Origin: Acanthaster planci
Taxonomy: Eukaryota > Echinodermata > Asteroidea > Valvatida > Acanthasteridae
Reading direction: 5' to 3'
Length of the DNA: 64,000 nucleotides
Assembly (NCBI RefSeq): GCF_001949145.1
Contig: NW_019091359.1
Location: 1,580,283 to 1,644,282 of the forward strand
Below, piece by piece: positions 56,901 to 64,000 of the stretch (its first letter is position 1; every line of letters begins with the position of its first letter). Under the pieces are notes generated by a model. That model saw nothing but the letters and a program-made list of their open reading frames with translations. It was not told the DNA's origin and did not search any database. Position numbers and translations under genes: made by a program.

Positions 56901-59900
56901 CTATTTTTCTTATTAACATAAACCCGGCAGGATTCCTCCGGAATCATTACCTCCTAACGCGTTCGGAGGACGTCAGTAAGACGTCTGGAGACTACGCATG
57001 GGAGGGAACCAGTCTAGGTTTGCCTGGTAACCAGTGCACGATGACATTCCAGGTACCAGGCAGAATCAGCGATGACCGATGAATGACCGCTGGTCTAGCT
57101 AGGCGGACTGCAAAGTGACAACCCATTGCAGTAGGAGCATTTTTGCACGATTTGATGACGATTCTATTTGACTGACAAAACAACGAAGGCCACGTTACCT
57201 CGACAACCAAGGATTTCAAACTTGAGTCGGTACGACGTAGTACTCCATGCAGTCGGCAAAATCCGAATGTATCTGGTCATCGGTACCACAGGAAACGTGA
57301 CCGTCACTTGATAAGAGGAATCTCCATGGAACTGAATGAAGTCAGAAAATTGTTTAATTGAATAGGCCTTCCTTGTATCTACCTTTGCCGCAACAAGGTA
57401 ATAATGGTAACGCCAATATAAACATCATCAAAAAGGAAAAGTATCTAAAGAAGGATTGAAAATTCATTGAAAACATTTGCTTTGCCGCAAGATCAAATAT
57501 CCAAGCATTTGGGACATGCTCTCCTTTTAAGTTATCTGCTTATAACTTGAAAAGACTAAACATATGTCTCTTTTCTCTTCATAAATAACAGACAAATCCA
57601 CCGAATGCAAATCATGCAAACTTCCCAATTACCTTAATACGCTGACCCAGTGCTCCTTCGAACTTCAAACATTTATTTAAATCGATATTAAAACTGATAG
57701 ATACAAATGTAATAACGGAGTTTTAAAAAACAGTGCTATTTGTGGATTTCAATTGCCAATCTCGCCAAATACCTCCAGAATGTTCCCCTCCGCGTCAGTC
57801 AACGCAAGCCAGTCTTCTGATTCGGCAGTGTTGCTGAACTGCACGGTGAAGGCGGACACATGGTGGTAGTGCAGTCCCTGGACTATCAGTCCAGTGACGG
57901 CTGTGTGGTCGCCAAGGTCCACCTGGAACCATTGGTCCTGGTGGTAGCGTGGCCTCCACCAATCGGAACCTAGCAGGAGACATTTGTTTCTGCAGTAGCA
58001 TTTCGGGAAGGCATGGTCTTAGGGCCTGTTTGTTAACACGGATTTCGATCTCGATCGGATCAGATCTCGCTCCATCCATCAAGTGGATTCTGGTGTCAAT
58101 GAAACTAACAGCGGATTCGGATCGGTGTGAAACAAACAGAGTCTTAGTATTAGAGTGCGAAACTGTCACTGTAACCTCAAACATTATTGGGTAGCCTGAA
58201 CGGCATTGCTCCCCTAAAACTGAGTGATCTCGCCAAAGATAAAGAGCACATCGTTATCAGTCTCGAATAATACCCTATTTGGACAGGCTATACGTCACAA
58301 ACCTCGTGCAATCTGACCAATCGCATAAGGCCTGTTCTGGCAGCCAGCAAAGGATTGTTGGTGTTTCCATGACACGAAGTGCTTTTCTTACACGACGGAA
58401 GAATGTTGAATGAAAAACATCGACCAAAAAGTTATGTTTGCTAACATTTGATTGGCTGCGAGAAAAGAGACTATTGCAGACATAATTATATACGTCTCCC
58501 TAAGACAATAGCACATTTGTACCGATTCGATAAGAATTTCATCGTTCTCAGCTTTAGATATATAACGTTGAACTTGGACAACAATTACTGTATTTTGGCG
58601 ATGACCACCGAAACATAGTCAGTAGGGGCAAGGGGAAAGGTCACTATGTCTTTAATACTCTAAACTAATTATGCTCCCCGTCGTTCGAGCTGTCGGTGAA
58701 GAATTACCTCTTATTATTAAGCACTTTGTTTTGTTTAGTAGAAGGTGATCCTTTTCATGCATCATTAGAAGCAGAATTATCCAACTGGCCCCATGTCCAA
58801 TTGCCCCGCCCCGGAATAAAATTTGACCAAAAATACATTTTTTTTAAAGTGAGACAAAAATATCTTAGGATTGGCCTCTCTCAAACGTTGATGGTTTGTC
58901 AGTTTGTCATGAATGCTTTGACCCCAACTCAAAAACAAACAAACAAACTTTTCCCTTTTCTGGTGACAACTAGGCCCCGTGCCAGATAGTGACGTATTAC
59001 AAATATCGCTCAAGTCTTTCATTCAAATAAGGTCACTGAAAGAAGCTACTAACGGCGCGTCTAAACGACCTGACTTACCGACGTTCAGCCTAGCATTGGA
59101 CGGTCGATAATTGGAGTTGTAACTGGAAGAAGCCGATAAGCTGCTATCGGGGATAGCTCCACTTTGCATTCCTAGCGGCCCACTGGTACACGGTGCTTCT
59201 ACAAAGGAATCATCAGCAGAGAGAGCTTTGTCATGCTAAGATGCCCATCTTTCCGCTATAATGAGCTATTATTGACAACCCTGGGGCATTACGTTGGCAA
59301 GTAGACTTGACAATCCAATAAGTAAAGTGAATAGATATTGTTCCTTGGGCCGACGAAAAATGTATACTTCTCAAGCATTAGTAACATGCAGACGTTTACA
59401 CAGCAAGGACCATCGTTCGTCTCATAGCTCTCTAATAGCTTGCTTTGATAGCACTTTCTGATTACCCATTTTCTTCGATGAATCTATAGTTTTTCATCCG
59501 GTGCAGGTTGCCAACCGAGGACCTGTTGTCACTGCAATTCATTTCCGCCGTGTCTTTGATGTACAAGCGTAAAGACGCCCCCAAAAATGAGGCCACAGAG
59601 CAAATCAAACAATGCAGTGATAATTAAGCTAAAATAATTACTGAGTTTATTACTTTTCGGCATGTGCGTGTAAGTTTCAGCACTTTCTCTCTCTGCTGTC
59701 CGCCGTCCACAGTCAACTAGACATTTACTTAGTTTAGGCTTCTCTTAAGTTACCTGTCAGAAGCGGAGTCCTGTAACCTCCAGCTGCTTCATCACCGATG
59801 GAATTACTCGATGACAACTCTATGGGTAGATCATGAGAAATGACACACAGAAAGGTCATTACCTTCACATTAGCCAGATTAATATGAGATTTGCTCTTGT

Positions 59901-60263
59901 CTCCTAAGTTTACCGACACTGATTTACAGTCAGTCCTTACATGTCCTCCATGCATGGACCAAATATGAACTGTGACACGGCACAGAGTGTAAAGGGTGTT
60001 AATCAAATCGTTTTATTAACTTACTTTATTAGCTTGAATCGTGGAGCACAAGGAACGTTTTCAGATTTCTAACAATTCAAATTCCAAAACTAGCGTCTGA
60101 TAAACGCCACAATATGTAGCATACAGTACGAGAGTGCAAAGAAACAGTTCAAAAGAGGGGTGGTGAAACCATTCACCAATGTGTACAACAACAAAAACAT
60201 CCACCTCATACCAAGTTGACAGGCAATCAATGACGCTACAATCACCACTATATCCCATGCCAT
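53928..60263 (-). CDS. Multi-exon F5/8C plus two-SRCR gene, copy 2, frameshifted
   Basis: Tandem paralogue of the 43131-47913 gene with the same seven-exon plan. Exon 1 (60212-60263) encodes signal peptide [17 protein letters not shown]. Exon 2 is 59754-59819, then F5/8C exons 59079-59198, 57773-57969 and 57199-57331. The first SRCR exon is 55854-56168 and the second 53928-54238. Lengths equal copy 1 for exons 2, 3 and 6 (66, 120, 315 nt). Exons 1, 4 and 5 are each 6 nt shorter. Exon 7 is 311 nt against 312: one base is missing near 54055-54060, after GARFGQ. The frame shifts and loses the conserved cysteines of the second SRCR domain. All splice sites and the first six exons look functional, so this is either a recent partial pseudogene, an allele with a truncated product, or a sequencing error. 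Confidence 0.8.
55371..55695. repeat. Five copies of TTTTCACGAAGTAGCA in alternating orientation
   Basis: In an intron or spacer between the two SRCR exons of copy 2. Forward copies lie at 55371-55386 and 55649-55664. Reverse copies (TGCTACTTCGTGAAA) lie at 55548-55562 and 55613-55627, and a decayed reverse copy starts at 55681. The equivalent intron of copy 1 lacks them, so the insertion followed the gene duplication. Confidence 0.7.
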
Positions 60264-60320
60264 GTTAGCTGGCTTCCACTGGTAGTCCACTCTGTGGTGA
60301 AGTGCAGTTGGATGGGCCTC

Positions 60321-60351
60321 TTATAAACCTTACCACAAGATAACAAAGTTC
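60321..60351 (-). promoter_or_regulatory. Promoter core of SRCR copy 2
   Basis: TTTATAA (60321-60327) lies 58 bp above the ATG, with GAACTTTGTTATCTTG at 60336-60351. These are the same elements as in copy 1 with nearly the same start-codon spacing, although the region between TATA and the distal site is 15 bp shorter. Confidence 0.6.
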
Positions 60352-61039
60352 GCCTATCACGGCTATCTCTGATAGTGCAACAGGTAAGATCGGATATTGG
60401 AAGTTTATAAAAAGGTGGAAGCAAAACATTGCTTGCTACACAAACATTTCCGGCATTGTGACTTCAAAAAGGTCCACAGAGGGTCATTCTGTTCACCGTT
60501 CTTCTATTTTGTCCGTCCCAACTTTACTGCAAAGAGCCTGGGCGGAGTCCAGCCCCCTAACAATGTTTGATGTCGCTGCTGTACATTTATTGCACAAGCT
60601 GAGTCCTTAGGAGGTTTTGGTAACTCTATAGTGGTCATTCTGACACCGATCCGGTGCAGATCCACCAAAAATGTGTATTTTTCCTCTGCCGTGCCCAGTG
60701 GAACACGAGCAGGCTAGACGCATGTAGTCTTAGACTTCAAATTACTGTACAAAAAACCGTATTCTGGATTCAGTTAAAATCAATGGTTGTACTGATGTGT
60801 TTTCTCATGAACACCAAGTTCGAAAACGGCCAAGTTTTGGGAGAAATCCGCCCCCCAGGTGAGATGGACCAAAATAATTAACCTAGCTCTTTTAGGGTTA
60901 ACCTAAAATGTTTTTGCAATATCTGCAAACAAACTTAAAGAAATCGCTAGTGCATATTCATTGGAATGAACTTAAGAAGTAGGAAATCGGTGACGAAAGG
61001 TGCATTTTCCCCCCAAACCAGCTGCTCTTACCCCAGTCC
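60352..61039. other. Upstream flank of SRCR copy 2
   Basis: 60352-60500 aligns with 48019-48190 (ACATTTCCGG.ATTGT near the centre, GGTCATTCTG at the end). No gene was seen in the rest. Confidence 0.45.
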
Positions 61040-61260
61040 TAAGTTTAGCAAAAATGCAAAGTACACCTGCCACTGGTATGTTCCTGTTGAAAGAACTTTA
61101 GGAAGTGCGATGGGCAACGCGGATATCGAAACATAAATAGTGAAAGCTGAACAATGCCTTCTTCAGGACACAAACATTTCCCGTATGGTGTTTTTTTAAA
61201 AAACAATCTAAGAAAGGTCATCGTGTACACCGCCGCTCCATTTTGTACATACAAGTTTGA
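61040..61260 (-). promoter_or_regulatory. Third, orphan copy of the SRCR upstream flank
   Basis: Aligns with 48010-48195: CAAAG.., CTGCCAC.GGTAT, GAAGTGCGAT..GACAAC-like, GGATATCG, then GGACACA.A.ATTTCC. The match stops at about 61050, within the GATA/SOX-like site. The TATA box and signal-peptide exon are therefore not present below it. It is a truncated remnant of a third unit. Confidence 0.55.
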
Positions 61261-62761
61261 GCCCCCCCCCAAAAAAAACCAAACTTGCACGCAAACTTTA
61301 CAGAAGACATCGTTACACTCTAGTTTGCTTTTTAAGGAATGAACTCAGAATGTCCAAAATCGGCTTTGGGTGCATTTTGTTCAAGCAACAGTCGCTGGAC
61401 AAACATTGTTACTCTCTACGTTATACAATTCAGTTTAGCAATAAATAATTAATATCTGTTGTACGGTGGACTTAGATGAAACAGAATATGTGTAGTATGC
61501 AAAATCATGCAATCACGATTTCATTTGCACAAGTAAACTGAGGTTGATGGACCAAGTGTAGAATTCTTAATGAGACAAAGATTTGTGAGGAGATTAACCA
61601 ATCAAAGCAAAATGAATACTTTTAAAAGTGATCAATCAGAGCAAAGTGTACCATTTGAAATCAACCAGTCATCATAGAGTATATCGTTGAAACGAACCAG
61701 TTCGCTTCTTTTTGAGACTAGATCCAAATCTGGACCCAATAGGGCTAGGTCTTGGTATTTGCTCCGTTGGATTTATGCGGGAACAAGCTGAAAGTAGACG
61801 TAGCCGTAGCTCTGGAAGCACACCAGGGTTGGGAGTGGTTTATAGCCAAAGAGGTTCACTCCACGTCACATTGGGAACGAGGTTCAAACCCACTGCTTTT
61901 TCACGCTCGCTGCAACCATTTTGAAACTTAAGAAACAGCCTATTTCTTGTCCTTCAAACATCAGTCTGGTGAGCATCAGTGAGTTTCATTCGGAGCTCAG
62001 AAGGATGAGTAGAGTGATAGATGCAGGAGGCAGCTAATGCCATGGGGAAATGGTACTGAGCATGCACCCTTTCTGTGTCCGTACTGACTTAATGACAGTC
62101 AAGCAGTCAGAGGTCTGAGCTAAGAATTACTTGACTTTATTCCAACCGATTCTCCACATGCAAATGCATACATGGCATTAGAGATCCATTGTGACCCTCC
62201 AGATTCCAGATTATAATTCCATTTATTCAAACTACTAATTTCCTCTCAGTGTTAGTAGGCTATAATCATTACTCGATAAGATGTCTCTTGACTCGACAAC
62301 GGTACCATACTCAATGCAGAATGATGCTTATGGCGAGTATTACTGCATGTAGAAAAAATTGCTGGTGGTGGTTGCATTGCAACTAAACTCCAAACTGAAC
62401 AAATTCGAAATATCAGAGTGGCACAAATTTCAAAACATTCTTTACAAACAAATTGCGAGTTAAAAAAATCCTCAATCACCATTGCATTCAATTTCCTTAT
62501 CCATGAATCAAATCAAATTTCAAGTGCATATTAATTAAACTGGAATATTGATTTCCATTCACACTCTTTAGAAGCAACTGTCAAAACGTTCCACCACACA
62601 AAAGAAATTAATTGATTTATATGTCTCAATATTATTAATAATAAATATCAAAGAAAGTCCGATATGGAATAGGGTCCCAGTCTACTGAAATTGTTCCGCA
62701 TTGTACCGTAGCAGGCGTAGGATTTGTGCGGAAGCGGACAGTGCCTCGACTGACGGAATGA
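61261..62761. other. Intergenic, 3' flank of the CUB gene
   Basis: Contains C- and A-runs near 61262 and otherwise unrecognised sequence. The 3' UTR of the CUB gene should occupy the part next to 62762. Confidence 0.4.
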
Positions 62762-63969
62762 TCAACGCAGTGTCGAAACACAGCGGTAGTCGATCTGGAA
62801 TCCAGCAAAATTAAACAGGTCATCGCTCTCGAAGTCCATAATGGCCACGTTACTGGATGTTACTATCTGCTGCCCCTGCAGGTCGTCATCACAGTACCTG
62901 CGAGGGAAATGCATAGAGTGTAAAGGTATTTTTGACATATCAGCATGCTGAATAAAAAGACAAAATTGGAAGCATTATCGACAATCCATATTGCAAAAAA
63001 GAATTTGGACACTGACACTTTAGCCATTGACTGGATATTTCAATGCTGTTTCCATCATAATGCACGGAGTTATAATATGTGCTGATACTCGAAAAAAAAT
63101 CAGGCCGTGATAGAAAATACAGTGTATAATCCGTCGACGGTGAGAGGAGGTTTGTTTAGTAACTACTCTCAACTGCAAATGATGAGCCGTTGAACTTACT
63201 CGTCGGCGTAGATTTCTGATATCAGATCTCCTGTCATCATGGACATCTTGTCGAACCAACATCCCCAGCCCTCCAGTTGGAACGTCGTAAAATTCAGCTC
63301 AATGACTTCGTTGTCTGCACACTGAACAAAATTGCGTTTAAACAAAACATTTCACAGAAACTATCGTGCTGTTTTCTGGATGTCACAAAATGTATCACTA
63401 ACAGATATCCAAGGAAATTCTAGACGTAACAGTGTCAGAGTTTGTGTAGTGAACCAGTTGACGACAGATAAGAAAATCCGACGTTCACCAGCTGTTTAGC
63501 TGGAATAGGAGTAAATTTTTCGTTAATCTGTTGTAATTTCACTTCTGCTTGATAGTCCAATCAATACACCGTCAAGTGAAATGAAAACGCAAAATATAAT
63601 ACCCATAAAGGAACATGTCTCTGTACATGGTTTTAAGCAGCTTTTAAGATGCTACAGGGGTGCACTCCCTAATTGGTTAGCCATGTTCAGAGGTATGACA
63701 TGATGGAACCCGATATAAGACCAGATCTACCTTTTCGGTTCACTCTCCAACTCACATGCGTATGTTTTCGACAAATGACGACCGCAAAATACGCATATCA
63801 ACAAGACGCGTGAAGCTATTATACTCATTTGCGTAGGGCATATCAACAGTGCTTAATTATTAATACCCTACCTCAACAACATAAGTGCACTTGCTACCGC
63901 TTGGGTACGAGCTAGGGAACCCTGGAGAGTAGATGGTACCCGATGGACTCGTGTAAATCTCGCTACAGT
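62762..63969 (-). CDS. CUB-domain protein, last three exons (5' end outside window)
   Basis: Three exons on the minus strand encode one whole CUB domain followed directly by a stop. Exon 63872-63969 reads CSEIYTSPSGTIYSPGFP... ending VVE. Exon 63200-63321 reads CADNEVIELNFTTFQLEGW..., with C..D as in CUB domains. Exon 62762-62897 reads YCDDDLQGQQIVTSSNVAI, then FESDD...GFQIDYRC, ending TLR and TGA (62764-62762). Phases match (0, then 2), and all junctions have AG and GT. The first exon starts in phase 1, so more exons lie beyond 64000. CUB domains act in secreted or membrane proteins such as proteases and adhesion molecules; the rest of this protein is not visible. Whether it is related to the SRCR genes cannot be told. 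Confidence 0.85.
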
Positions 63970-64000
63970 CTGAGAAAAAATATTTAAATATATTTAGTCT

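Overview
This is 64 kb of eukaryotic, animal-type DNA: genes are sparse, two loci have introns with GT...AG ends, and old transposon relics lie between genes. Tandem rhodopsin-type receptors without coding introns next to SRCR, discoidin (F5/8C) and CUB genes suggest an invertebrate deuterostome, most likely an echinoderm, with amphioxus or hemichordate as alternatives. This assignment is inference; no species marker was seen.

Left half (0-40 kb): a birth-and-death cluster of class A GPCR genes. Five look intact (288-1487 -, 10956-12119 -, 27815-29092 -, 33705-34976 -, 38310-39587 +). Four are broken copies (6156-7200, 21060-21484, 21715-22690, 24060-25215). Two lineages are visible. Three of the intact genes (27.8, 33.7 and 38.3 kb) are close paralogues of 421-425 residues that share the start MEN. 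The other two, at 0.3 and 11 kb, are diverged from them and from each other. All keep the GN motif of TM1, DRY, WLP and NPxxY, but none has the usual TM3-ECL2 disulfide cysteines. Two intact genes and one pseudogene of the MEN lineage carry the same ~700-900 bp upstream module; an orphan piece of that module survives at 19.6 kb. Other items here are a MITE-like element (4542-4791), a diverged inverted-repeat element (13321-14353) and a piggyBac transposase relic (16130-17030).

Middle (39.6-41 kb): an array of eight 27-bp repeats with a higher-order four-unit period, then a candidate transmembrane/cytoplasmic exon (40931-41166).

Right half (41-60.5 kb): two tandem minus-strand copies of one multi-exon gene: signal peptide, short linker, F5/8C domain (three exons), then two SRCR domains (one exon each). 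I resolved seven exons in each copy. Exon lengths are identical or differ by 6 nt, except that the last exon of the second copy is 1 nt short, which frameshifts its second SRCR. Both copies share a promoter core (TATA plus a GATA/SOX-like site); a third promoter fragment lies at 61.05-61.26 kb. At the right edge are the last three exons of a gene ending in a CUB domain (62762-63969), whose 5' part is outside the window.

Taken together, the window holds a fast-evolving surface-receptor cluster beside a duplicated secreted or membrane recognition-type gene. Roles in chemosensing and immune recognition are inferred from the families, not shown by the sequence.
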